Origin: an uncultured Ruminococcus sp.
GTDB taxonomy: Bacteria; Bacillota; Clostridia; Oscillospirales; Ruminococcaceae
Length of the DNA: 10,499 nt
Direction of reading: 5' to 3'
NCBI GenBank assembly: GCA_945835085.1
Contig: CAMAIG010000025.1
Coordinates: forward strand, 1-10,499
The position numbers and the translations under genes are program-made. Numbering within the stretch: position 1 is the stretch's first letter; each line of letters opens with the position of its first letter. A model generated the notes under the pieces. That model worked only from the letters and a program-made list of their open reading frames with translations, was not told where the DNA came from and ran no database searches. This document shows positions 1 to 6,885 of this stretch, piece after piece.

Positions 1-162
1 AAGGGCGTTACAGGCAATCTCTCCCTTATGCCGCTTTTTGAGGCGTATACGGATATCGTTGCATTGTTCAGAGCCGAAAAGCCCCAGGAGGCAAAGGCTC
101 GTCTGCTGGAGATCCTGCCTGTACAGGAAAAGATCGTTGAGTGCATCAAAGCAAATTCCTGA
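1..162 (+). CDS. C-terminal fragment of an unidentified protein (possibly DHDPS/NAL family)
   Basis: Frame 1 is open from the window edge to a TGA at 160-162 and gives 53 residues beginning KGVTGNLSLM and ending CIKANS. Codon use is normal and the tail is helix-rich and charged (RAEKPQEAKARLLEILPVQE). The small-residue-rich GVTGN, followed by an Leu/Phe-rich helix and an 'EAK.RLLEILPVQEKI' helix, is reminiscent of the C-terminus of dihydrodipicolinate synthase / N-acetylneuraminate lyase family enzymes, but the piece is too short to be sure. The 5' part lies outside the window. It is separated from the next operon by about 320 bp with a terminator, so it is unlikely to share a transcript with it. 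The reading frame is well supported; the family guess is weak. Confidence 0.55.
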   Translation, partial: KGVTGNLSLMPLFEAYTDIVALFRAEKPQEAKARLLEILPVQEKIVECIKANS

Positions 163-301
163 CAGGGATCGCTTCGGGCATTTTTGCCCGTGTGATGTGT
201 TCACAAGGGTTTTATTAATTGCAATATAGTTGATGATATGCAAAATGTCGGTCGTTTCTTACTACAAGCTGAAGCTAAGAAGATAATATATTGAAAAATA
301 G

Positions 302-340
302 GGTGCTTTCCGCAAAAAAACGGGAGCACCTTTGCTTTTA
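302..340 (+). terminator. Probable Rho-independent terminator
   Basis: GGTGCT (302-307) pairs with AGCACC (325-330), with an inner CCG/CGG extension closing a loop of mostly A. The stem is followed by an interrupted T-rich run (TTTGCTTTTA). It probably ends transcription from the upstream gene and insulates the promoter at 402. Confidence 0.6.
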
Positions 341-401
341 TAAATGATAAGGTGAAATAAAATATAAAATTAATGTAAAAGGTAAATGTTGTGCTTTTCT
401 A

Positions 402-430
402 TTGACTTCTATTGAAAAAAATAGTATAAT
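402..430 (+). promoter_or_regulatory. Sigma-70/SigA-type promoter of the operon
   Basis: TTGACT (402-407) and TATAAT (425-430) are separated by exactly 17 bp, an almost perfect housekeeping promoter. Transcription would start near 437, leaving a leader of about 48 nt before the first ATG at 485. There is no obvious operator palindrome over it. It lies just after the terminator at 302-340 and is the only strong + strand promoter I see ahead of the ten-gene run. Confidence 0.85.
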
Positions 431-484
431 ATTAAGGTAAATTGAACAAATTTGACGTATTAATTGAAGGAGACTAATATTTCA

Positions 485-1444
485 ATGAAATATTCATTTG
501 TTATCCCCTGCTATCGTTCGGAAAAAACCATTTCCGGTGTAGTAGAGGAGATAAAACAGACTGCCGTTAAGGAAAATATCACGGATTATGAGATCATTCT
601 TGTTAATGACTGTTCCCCCGACGGTGTATGGGAGGTCATTGATGCTCTCGCCCGTGAGGATTATCATATCAAGGGGATAGATCTTGTCAGAAATTTTGGT
701 CAGCACGCTGCTCTCCTTGCAGGCTACAGCCGATGTACGGGAGATTATATCGTATCTCTTGATGATGACGGACAGACTCCTGTTAATGAACTCCGAAAGC
801 TCATTGACAAGCTTGAAGAAGGCAACGATGTCGTTTATGCGTATTATGAGAAAATTCAGCGTTCTGCTTTCAGACAGATGGGTACAGCCATTTCCCTGAT
901 GATGTGCAGGTTTATCCTCGGGGCACCTAAGGATTTTAATGCAAGCTCGTTTTATATTGCAAAAAGAATCATCATTGATGAAATGATAAAATATAAAAAT
1001 GCATTTCCGTTTATTGCAGGGCTTATACTCAGAACCACACGAAAGATTGGCTATGTTCCCACGACCCACAGAGCAAGAGCCGAGGGAACATCGGGATACA
1101 GCATAAAAAGGCTTGTTTCATTATGGCTCAACGGCTTAACGGCTTTTTCCGTAAAGCCCCTTGAAATAAGCTCGATCATCGGATTTATTCTTGCTGTTCT
1201 CGGATTTATCGGTGTCATAGCTACTGCTGTCAATAAGCTTATACACCCGGAGGTGCTTGAGGGCTGGAGCTCGATAATATCGGTCGTTTGCTTTATAGGC
1301 GGTATTCAGCTTATGATGCTTGGTCTTATCGGTGAATATATTGGACGTATCTACATATGTATCAATAATTCACCTCAATATGTGATCCGTCAGGAAACAG
1401 ACAGTAATGATCGGAGCGGATGTGAACACAATGAAAATAATTGA
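485..1444 (+). CDS. GT2 polyprenyl-phosphate glycosyltransferase, GtrB/ArnC-like
   Basis: Membrane-anchored glycosyltransferase of 319 aa. It probably moves a sugar from a nucleotide donor to undecaprenyl phosphate on the inner face of the membrane. The GT-A fold shows in order: FVIPCYRSE (5-13), LVNDCSPD (39-46), RNFGQHAALLAGY (69-81), the metal/nucleotide motif SLDDDGQTP (91-99) matching the D-D/A-D-x-Q of ArnC/DPM1-type enzymes, and R..GTSGYS (198-206). Two C-terminal membrane segments at about 228-253 and 262-287 are typical of GtrB/ArnC. ATG 485 is preferred to an in-frame TTG at 464 because the ribosome binding site AAGGAG (467-472) would lie inside the longer form and because family members begin at MKYSFVIP. 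It is the first gene after the promoter and overlaps the next gene by 14 nt. The sugar is unknown; no GtrA flippase or GtrC-type transferase is adjacent. Confidence 0.9.
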   Translation: MKYSFVIPCYRSEKTISGVVEEIKQTAVKENITDYEIILVNDCSPDGVWEVIDALAREDYHIKGIDLVRNFGQHAALLAGYSRCTGDYIVSLDDDGQTPVNELRKLIDKLEEGNDVVYAYYEKIQRSAFRQMGTAISLMMCRFILGAPKDFNASSFYIAKRIIIDEMIKYKNAFPFIAGLILRTTRKIGYVPTTHRARAEGTSGYSIKRLVSLWLNGLTAFSVKPLEISSIIGFILAVLGFIGVIATAVNKLIHPEVLEGWSSIISVVCFIGGIQLMMLGLIGEYIGRIYICINNSPQYVIRQETDSNDRSGCEHNENN

Positions 1445-2156
1445 CGCCGTCTGGGAAAAGCGAAATCTCGGCGTAAGCTGTCTGGAGCTTCATTTTGATA
1501 ACAGCGATAATGCCGATGATGTGAGGAAAGAGCTTTCTTCTCTGAGCTTAAAAGAATACAATGTGGCAAGAGTTCCTTCCTCCAATACGGAGGTTTGCAG
1601 GGTGATAAGGGAAAGCGGCTTTGAATTTATAGAAGCGGCTATTACTCTTACCCATGACCTAAAAAGCATCTCCGTCAGAAAGGGGCTTGAAAAGCTTTGC
1701 GAAAGCTGCAGCTGTGCCCCCATGGACGACAGTGATGTGGAATATATGGAGGCTCAGATAGATAAGGGTATTTTTGCTACCGACAGGATATCTGTTGACC
1801 CTCGCTTTGGGAAGGAACTGTCTGCAAGGCGGTATAAGCTGTGGATGCGTGATCTTATCACTCAGGGAAATATTCCCATGAAGGTAATGGTAAAAGGAAC
1901 GCCTGTGGGATTTTTTATCAGCAGGGAAAGGTCACCTAAGGTTTATGACGGCGTTCTGGCAGGTGTTTATTCGGAATTTGAAGGCACCGGAATGGGCTAC
2001 TGTGTACAGTATCAGGGGCTTGTGCGGACAAAAGAGCTTGGTGCAAAAAAATATATCGGGCATATTTCGGGAAATAATGTTCCCGTTGGAAAGATAGTTT
2101 TATCCCTCGGATTCGGGTTGGATGAAATAGAGTATATCTTTATAAAACATAATTAA
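1431..2156 (+). CDS. WecD/RffC-like GNAT N-acyltransferase (amino-sugar type)
   Basis: A 241-aa two-part GNAT protein resembling dTDP-fucosamine acetyltransferase (WecD/RffC), which N-acetylates a 4-amino-sugar nucleotide. The N-terminal part starts KIIDAVWEKRNLG, as in WecD-type proteins. The C-terminal GNAT part has the family block FATDRISVDPRFG (115-127), RRYKLWMRD (133-141), the core strand VLAGVYSEFEGTGMGY (175-190) with the acyl-CoA pyrophosphate loop G-x-G-M-G, and HISGNNVPVGKIVLSLGF (211-228), a variant of the usual NxxxxxxYxxLGF. The start ATG 1431 sits behind GGAGCGGA (1413-1420); an in-frame ATG at 1407 has no good ribosome binding site. The gene overlaps the glycosyltransferase by 14 nt. 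The acceptor is inferred to be an amino sugar from family and neighbour; the donor may be an acyl-carrier protein rather than acetyl-CoA given the genes downstream. Confidence 0.82.
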   Translation: MKIIDAVWEKRNLGVSCLELHFDNSDNADDVRKELSSLSLKEYNVARVPSSNTEVCRVIRESGFEFIEAAITLTHDLKSISVRKGLEKLCESCSCAPMDDSDVEYMEAQIDKGIFATDRISVDPRFGKELSARRYKLWMRDLITQGNIPMKVMVKGTPVGFFISRERSPKVYDGVLAGVYSEFEGTGMGYCVQYQGLVRTKELGAKKYIGHISGNNVPVGKIVLSLGFGLDEIEYIFIKHN

Positions 2157-2171
2157 AAGGAGAGTATCAAT

Positions 2172-2390
2172 ATGACTGAAATGGAAAAAATCGCTATGTT
2201 AGAAGAAATAATGGAGCTTGATGAGGGAACTCTCACCGCTGATTCTGTTCTTGAAGAATTTGACGAGTGGGACTCTATTACCGCTCTTTCAATTATCGCA
2301 ATGATGGACGAAACCTATGGCAAGACTATCACCGGTGCAGAGGTCAAGAGCTTTAAAACAGTAGGCGATATTCTTAAGATCATGGAGTGA
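2172..2390 (+). CDS. Acyl carrier protein (carrier 1)
   Basis: A 72-aa acidic helical protein with the phosphopantetheine attachment motif EWDSITALSIIAMMDE; the modified serine is Ser35. The rest fits the four-helix carrier fold: helix 1 with MLEEIMEL, a loop with LTADSVLEEF, helix 2 after the Ser, and a C-terminal helix VGDILKIME. It would carry an acyl intermediate as a thioester for the SDR, KAS III or acyltransferases of this operon. AAGGAG (2157-2162) lies 9 nt before the ATG and immediately follows the previous stop codon. Its stop overlaps the region used to start the SDR gene. It differs clearly from the second carrier at 5562, so the two are probably specialised, not recent copies. 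Confidence 0.88.
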   Translation: MTEMEKIAMLEEIMELDEGTLTADSVLEEFDEWDSITALSIIAMMDETYGKTITGAEVKSFKTVGDILKIME

Positions 2391-2398
2391 ATCAAATA

Positions 2399-3145
2399 AT
2401 GAATGATCTGATGGACCTTTCCCACAGAAAAATAATGATAACCGGTGCTTCGTCGGGCATAGGCAGAGCGGCAGCTATCCTTGCTTCCGAAAAAAATGCT
2501 TCTCTCGTCCTTTGCGGCAGAGATGAAGGCAGGCTGAACGAAACTCTGCAAATGCTTGAAAATAAAGAGCGTCACATTCTTATTCCCTTTGATATAAGGT
2601 CATTTGACTCTTATAATGACGTTTTTGACAGGGCTGTTTCGGACGGAAATAAGCTAAGCGGGCTTGTTCATTGTGCAGGCATTGCAAAGCCGCTTCCTTT
2701 GAGAATGATGAAATACAGCAGGATAACCGAAACGATTGAAACAAATCTGTCATCATTTGCTCTTCTGGTGTCTATGTATGCAGGGAAAAAATATTCGGAG
2801 GGCGGCAGCATTGTGGGGATCTCGTCTGTAAATTCCCGTTTGCCTCAGCAATATATGTCCGTTTACGCTGCGTCAAAGGCAGGGCTTGAAGCGTTTGTCA
2901 GATCCGCTTCTCTTGAACTGTGTGAACGGAATATCAGGATAAACTGCGTTGTGCCCGGGGCTGTGGATACTCCTATGGCTCAAAGCACAGATCCCGAGCA
3001 GCTGGAAAAAATCATCGGCAGGCAGCTTCTCGGACTGACAGACCCTTCCGAAATAGCAAATGTGATCTTGTTTCTGCTTAGCAGTGCTTCTTCTGCAATT
3101 ACAGGTGCAGCGATCTCTGCCGACGGCGGCAGGCTCGGTCAATAA
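2399..3145 (+). CDS. SDR oxidoreductase, FabG-like 3-oxoacyl-carrier reductase
   Basis: Classical short-chain dehydrogenase/reductase of 248 aa. The cofactor loop TGASSGIG is at 15-22, LCGRDEGRL (38-46) carries an Arg favouring NADPH, HCAGIA (91-96) replaces the usual NAG, Asn116 (ETNLSS), Ser143, Tyr156 and Lys160 form the complete catalytic set (SVYAASK), followed by INCVVPGAVDTPM and a C-terminal SADGG. These are FabG features, so reduction of a 3-oxoacyl thioester to 3-hydroxyacyl is the likely reaction, fitting the ketosynthase downstream. It could instead act on a sugar or polyketide ketone. Start choice: GGAG (2384-2387) lies 11 nt before ATG 2399. A GTG at 2387 in frame overlaps the upstream stop and would give four more residues; ATG 2411 is also possible. 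Confidence 0.87.
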   Translation: MNDLMDLSHRKIMITGASSGIGRAAAILASEKNASLVLCGRDEGRLNETLQMLENKERHILIPFDIRSFDSYNDVFDRAVSDGNKLSGLVHCAGIAKPLPLRMMKYSRITETIETNLSSFALLVSMYAGKKYSEGGSIVGISSVNSRLPQQYMSVYAASKAGLEAFVRSASLELCERNIRINCVVPGAVDTPMAQSTDPEQLEKIIGRQLLGLTDPSEIANVILFLLSSASSAITGAAISADGGRLGQ

Positions 3146-3161
3146 CTTATGAGGTAAGAAT

Positions 3162-4016
3162 ATGGCGGCATTGTTTATAGATCGTGACAACAAAGAATAC
3201 AGTGCAGAGGACGTTTATGAGTCATTGATAAGCATCGGGGCACATGATTGTGATGCTCTTTTTATTCATTCGGATATTATGCTCGGCCGCACTCCTCCGG
3301 GGTTTAAAAGAGCCAAATATCTGGAGGAACTGGAACAGGTTTTTCTGAAGCTTGGGGTTAGATCACTGATATTTCCCACATTCACATACAGCTTCTGTAA
3401 TAATGAAGCTTATGATGTGAATGTCAGCAAGACCTCCATGGGTGCTTTCAATGAATATATGAGAAAAAGAGAAGGACGATACCGTACTCTTGATCCTTTG
3501 CTTTCTGTGTCTGTTCCCGAGTCTTTGAGGGAGCACTTTGAAAACCCGGGAGATCATTCCCTGGGTCAGGGCAGCGCCCTTGATGTGCTCCATAATACCG
3601 ACGGTGTGAAGTTTCTTTTCTTCGGTGTAAGAATGGGCTGCTGCTTTACCTATCTCCATTATATTGAAAAAATGCTTGATGTTAAGTATAGATTTGATAT
3701 GCCCTTTGAAGGGAAGATAATAGACCACAGCGGTAATTGCTTTTCAAAGACCCAGTATATCCATACCGCCTGCTTCGGGGTGAAGCCTGCCGACTTCTAT
3801 TATTTTGAAGATGAAATGGAAGAAAAGGGCTTCCTAAATAAGGTTCGTCTGGGTGACAGTTTGGCTGCGTGTATTTCCGAAAAGGACGCATACAGAGAGA
3901 TCTCTGACAAAATACATGGGAATATCAATTATTTTCTTGAGAAGCCCTTTACCGACGCCGATCTTGAACACAGATACACAAAGGGGCTTGACGGCTCCCG
4001 AGTTACACATTGTTAA
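3162..4016 (+). CDS. AAC(3)-family N-acyltransferase
   Basis: A 284-aa member of the aminoglycoside 3-N-acetyltransferase fold (Antibiotic_NAT family, usual length 260-290). Visible family blocks: IHSDIMLG (35-42), LIFPTFTYSF (69-78), TSMGAFNEYMRKREGRYRTLDPLLSV (91-116, equivalent to the R-S-x-H/N-P-x-x-S block), SLGQGSALDVL (133-143), FLFFGV (151-156) and TYLHYIEK (163-170), whose His166 is the likely catalytic histidine. Members of this family act on small amines and many sit in surface-polysaccharide or natural-product clusters instead of conferring drug resistance; the operon context argues for that here. It would N-acylate an amino sugar or aminoacyl product using CoA- or carrier-bound acyl groups. 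GAGG (3151-3154) is 7 nt before the ATG. The family is confident; the substrate is unknown. Confidence 0.85.
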   Translation: MAALFIDRDNKEYSAEDVYESLISIGAHDCDALFIHSDIMLGRTPPGFKRAKYLEELEQVFLKLGVRSLIFPTFTYSFCNNEAYDVNVSKTSMGAFNEYMRKREGRYRTLDPLLSVSVPESLREHFENPGDHSLGQGSALDVLHNTDGVKFLFFGVRMGCCFTYLHYIEKMLDVKYRFDMPFEGKIIDHSGNCFSKTQYIHTACFGVKPADFYYFEDEMEEKGFLNKVRLGDSLAACISEKDAYREISDKIHGNINYFLEKPFTDADLEHRYTKGLDGSRVTHC

Positions 4017-4032
4017 GGTTAGGTGATAATTG

Positions 4033-5559
4033 ATGAACATAAATTTCCTGGATATTTTTGAAAATACCGTTAAAAAAAAGATAAATGATACTGCCGTAGT
4101 ACACAGAGAAAGCTCTGTTACATTCAGTGAGCTTATGTTATCGGCAAAAAATGCCGCTTGTTCACTTATCGGTATCATAGGAAATTCCGTTAACGTTCCT
4201 GTTGCGGTTTTTCTGCCAAAGCAGATCAGCACAATAATCGCTGACCTTGCAATAATGTATTCCTGTAACCCTTTTATGAATCTTGATGTCAAGACTCCAA
4301 AGGACAGGATATTTAATACAATGGAGCTTATAAAGCCCCTTGCTGTTATTACCGACGAAAAAAACAAGGCATTTTTTGACGGAACATCTTATAATGTCAT
4401 TCTGATCGATGAGCTTATCAATTCGGGCAAGGCTGACGAGGAGCTTTTGCTTGAACGCCGAAGCCGCCTGATCGACACCGACCCCATGTGCCTTATCAAT
4501 ACATCGGGTTCAACAGGAACACCAAAAAGCGTTGCTCTTAATCATAGAAGCTTTTTTGATTTTATGTATTGGTCTGTTGAACGTTTTGGATTTGATGACA
4601 GCTTTGTGGTGGGTTCGCTCTCGCCGGTTGTTTTTGATATATATGACTTTGAGCTTTGTCTGATGATGATGTGCGGTGCGAAGCTTGTTCTTTTAGACGC
4701 ATCGCTTGCTTCATTCCCTGCAAAATTATTGGAAGGCTTGAATAAGAACTCAGTGAACTTTATTTTCTGGGTGCCTTCAATTATGGTCAATATTGCAAAT
4801 ATGGACCTTCTTAACAAAATAGATATCCCTCCTCTGAAATTGGTATGGTTTGCGGGAGAGGTATTCCCCACAAAACAGTTCCTTTATTGGTATGATATCA
4901 TGAAGAATACCATGTTTGTCAATATGTACGGTCCTATCGAGATAACGCTCGACTGCACCTATTATGCAGTTGAGAAACGTCCCGATGAAAACAAGCCACT
5001 GCCCATAGGAATCCCTTGCCGAAATACAGATATCCTTATTTTAAACGATGATGACAAGCTGTGCACAGCCGGCGAGGAGGGAGAGCTTTGTGTAAGAGGT
5101 ACATCTCTTGCAATGGGTTATTACAATAACCCGGAAAAAACATCGGCAGCTTTCGTTCAGAACCCTCTTAACACCGCTTATCCCGAAACCATTTACAGAA
5201 CGGGCGATATTGTATTTTGCGATGAATTCGGGCTTATACATTTCTGCGGAAGAAAAGACAGCCTGATAAAGCACATGGGATATAGGATAGAGCTGGGAGA
5301 GATCGAACACGTTCTTATCAATAAGCTGATGCTTGTTAAATATTGCTGTGCAGTGTATAATTATTCAAAGAAAAAAATAGTTCTTTACTACGAAAAGGAT
5401 TCCGATATCTCTGCTGCGGATTTCAGAAATGCGATCAAAACGGAATTTCCTGCGTATATGATGCCTTCGGAGTATATCCGTATGGAGCTTCTGCCAAGAA
5501 ATGCAAACGGAAAGATCGACAGGCTTCTGCTAAAGAAAAAGACAAATGAGGAGGATTGA
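4033..5559 (+). CDS. Stand-alone adenylation domain, DltA/NRPS-like AMP-forming ligase
   Basis: A 508-aa ANL-superfamily enzyme that activates a carboxylic acid with ATP and loads it onto a carrier protein. The A motifs are readable: A3 TSGSTGTPK (157-165), A4 FDIYDFE (201-207), A5 NMYGPIE (297-303, Ile in place of the usual Thr), A7 YRTGD (388-392), A8 GRKDSLIKHMGYRIELGEIE (406-425) and A10 NGKIDR with the catalytic Lys494. There is no fused condensation or carrier domain, as in DltA. Asp202 corresponds to GrsA Asp235, the residue binding the alpha-amino group, so an amino acid substrate is likely. ATG 4033 follows AGGTG (4021-4025); a TTG directly before it adds one residue and is not favoured. 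The stop is 2 nt before the ATG of the carrier gene, whose ribosome binding site lies inside this gene, indicating a coupled ligase/carrier pair. It is not dltA proper: no dltB or dltD follows. Confidence 0.9.
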   Translation: MNINFLDIFENTVKKKINDTAVVHRESSVTFSELMLSAKNAACSLIGIIGNSVNVPVAVFLPKQISTIIADLAIMYSCNPFMNLDVKTPKDRIFNTMELIKPLAVITDEKNKAFFDGTSYNVILIDELINSGKADEELLLERRSRLIDTDPMCLINTSGSTGTPKSVALNHRSFFDFMYWSVERFGFDDSFVVGSLSPVVFDIYDFELCLMMMCGAKLVLLDASLASFPAKLLEGLNKNSVNFIFWVPSIMVNIANMDLLNKIDIPPLKLVWFAGEVFPTKQFLYWYDIMKNTMFVNMYGPIEITLDCTYYAVEKRPDENKPLPIGIPCRNTDILILNDDDKLCTAGEEGELCVRGTSLAMGYYNNPEKTSAAFVQNPLNTAYPETIYRTGDIVFCDEFGLIHFCGRKDSLIKHMGYRIELGEIEHVLINKLMLVKYCCAVYNYSKKKIVLYYEKDSDISAADFRNAIKTEFPAYMMPSEYIRMELLPRNANGKIDRLLLKKKTNEED

Positions 5560-5561
5560 AT

Positions 5562-5792
5562 ATGGAAGAAATAATTGCTATGCTTAATGAGATCAGACCT
5601 GAACATGACTTTGCTTCCAGCGAAGATTATATAGAAGACGGTCTGATTGATTCCTTCGACATAATCACTCTTATCAATATGCTGGAGGAGAAATATAACA
5701 TTTCCATTGACGGGATAGATATTATCCCCGAGAATTTTAACACTGCGGAAAATATCGCTGAGCTTGTAAGAAAAAGCGGAGGAAATATATAA
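5562..5792 (+). CDS. DltC-like peptidyl/aminoacyl carrier protein (carrier 2)
   Basis: A 76-aa acidic carrier protein. The phosphopantetheine motif is GLIDSFDIITLINMLEEKY, with Ser31 as the attachment site; the leucine-rich DSF form and the ISIDGIDIIPENFNTAENIAELV tail resemble DltC and other stand-alone aminoacyl carriers. GAGGAGG (5548-5554) inside the end of the adenylation gene sets the start at ATG 5562; an in-frame TTG at 5556 would add two residues but sits on the upstream stop. Position directly after the adenylation gene makes it that enzyme's most likely partner. It also lies 2 nt before the ketosynthase gene, which suggests the loaded acyl or aminoacyl group is passed there. Confidence 0.88.
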   Translation: MEEIIAMLNEIRPEHDFASSEDYIEDGLIDSFDIITLINMLEEKYNISIDGIDIIPENFNTAENIAELVRKSGGNI

Positions 5793-5794
5793 TT

Positions 5795-6865
5795 ATGCAG
5801 ATGTGGTTTAAAGGAAAAAGGATATCGTCAATGCTCGGAATTGTTCCCGAGAATGAATATCTTTTTGACGATGAGGTCGGAAATTACGATTTCCCCGAAA
5901 AGCAGACAATGAGATTGAAAAAGGTCATGGGATATAACAAGCACAGGATCTCAAAGCCCGATTCGGCTGCTTCCGATTTTGCACTTTTCGGAATGGAGCA
6001 TATGCTGAAAAATAACTGGATAGGCAAAGAGGAGATCGGTGCGATAATCGTTGTAACACTCTGCCCCGATCATTTTGTTCCCCATATCAGCAATATCGTT
6101 CACGGCAAGCTTGGTCTTGATAATGATGTTCTTTGCATAGATATCCCTCAGGGCTGCTGCGGATTTCTTGTGGGACTTTCCCAGGCATTTATGCTCCTTG
6201 AGCATATGAAGGATAAGAAGGTCGTTGTTATCAACACCGATATCCTTAGCCATAAGGTTTCCAAAAAGGACAGAAACGATTTCCCCCTTATCGGAGATGG
6301 AGCTGCTGTAACTGTTGTGGAAAATTCAAATGATGACAGGGAAATATATTATGAGATGCATATGGACGGCAGCAGAGGCGACGCTCTGATAATTCCTGCA
6401 GGCGGATTTCGTATGCCCAGCACAGCCCAAACCGCTGTTATGGAAAATACGGGTGACGGAAATTACCGTTCTCTCGATAATATGCATATGGACGGCAGCG
6501 CTGTGTTTAATTTTGTCCAGGTAGAGGTGCCGCCGCTGCTGGAAAATACTTTCAGAAGCTGCGGCATAACAGTTGATGATATCGACTGGTTCCTTTTCCA
6601 TCAGCCGAATAAATTCATGCTTCAGAAGCTTGCCGAAAAATCGGGCATACCCTTTGAAAAAATGCCTATGAATCTTGTGGAAAACTTCGGTAATCCAAGC
6701 GGCTCTTCCATTCCTCTTGTTACGGTTTCAAACATTGCCGACAAGCTTATCGAGAATGAATACAAATGCTGTTTCTCGGCATTCGGCTCAGGTCTTGCAT
6801 GGGGCTCAATGGTAACAGACCTGGGAAAGCTCTCCCATTGTGAGCTGATCGTTTCGGATCTCTGA
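5795..6865 (+). CDS. 3-oxoacyl-ACP synthase III-like ketosynthase
   Basis: A 356-aa thiolase-fold enzyme related to FabH. The catalytic triad is complete: Cys121 in IPQGCCGF, His269 in FHQPNKF and Asn300 in NFGNPSGSSIP. Other FabH landmarks are LIGDGAAVTVVE (165-176), MHMDGSRGDALIIPAGG (188-204), MDGSAVFNF (232-240) and the end block AFGSGLAWGSMV (329-340). It should perform a decarboxylative Claisen condensation or a related acyl transfer at the active-site Cys. In a by-eye alignment the E. coli FabH CoA-binding residues Trp32 and Arg36 fall on Arg40 and Val44, so a CoA starter is less likely than a carrier-bound one. GGAGG (5778-5782) lies 12 nt before ATG 5795; ATG 5801 is an alternative. 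A housekeeping fabH is unlikely: no fabD, fabF or plsX flank it. Confidence 0.88.
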   Translation: MQMWFKGKRISSMLGIVPENEYLFDDEVGNYDFPEKQTMRLKKVMGYNKHRISKPDSAASDFALFGMEHMLKNNWIGKEEIGAIIVVTLCPDHFVPHISNIVHGKLGLDNDVLCIDIPQGCCGFLVGLSQAFMLLEHMKDKKVVVINTDILSHKVSKKDRNDFPLIGDGAAVTVVENSNDDREIYYEMHMDGSRGDALIIPAGGFRMPSTAQTAVMENTGDGNYRSLDNMHMDGSAVFNFVQVEVPPLLENTFRSCGITVDDIDWFLFHQPNKFMLQKLAEKSGIPFEKMPMNLVENFGNPSGSSIPLVTVSNIADKLIENEYKCCFSAFGSGLAWGSMVTDLGKLSHCELIVSDL

Positions 6866-6885
6866 TTTTTGCAAGGAGATAAAAT

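Larger units (their letters stand above)
163..463. other. Intergenic region between upstream gene and biosynthetic operon
   Basis: About 300 bp without a credible gene. It contains a short hairpin at 175-190 (CGGGCA/TGCCCG, 4-nt loop) with no T-tract, a better terminator at 302-340, and a strong promoter at 402-430. The stretch from about 195 to 300 is AT-rich and I see no RNA gene, riboswitch or repeat in it. Confidence 0.6.

Noticed and set aside
175..190. CGGGCA-TTTT-TGCCCG hairpin just after the first stop
   Set aside because: Stem of 6 bp with no T-tract after it; the hairpin at 302-340 is the better terminator candidate.
38..229. 63-codon + strand open frame at the left end
   Set aside because: Out of frame with the better coding frame 1 ending at 162; composition rich in Arg, Cys and Ser without any motif.
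494..1069. 191-codon open frame on the - strand inside the glycosyltransferase gene
   Set aside because: Antisense shadow of a well-supported GT2 gene; no ribosome binding site and no recognisable domain.
3834..4367. 177-codon open frame on the - strand across the AAC(3)/adenylation gene junction
   Set aside because: Overlaps two confident genes antisense; hydrophobic stretches are the reverse reading of coding sequence, with no family motif.
4033..5792. Teichoic acid D-alanylation (dlt) locus
   Set aside because: Ligase and carrier look DltA/DltC-like, but dltB and dltD are absent and the neighbours are ketosynthase, SDR and acyltransferases.
2172..6865. Housekeeping fatty acid synthesis (fab) cluster
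   Set aside because: KAS III, carrier and FabG-like genes are present, but fabD, fabF, fabZ, acc and plsX are not, and an A domain and N-acyltransferases are interspersed.
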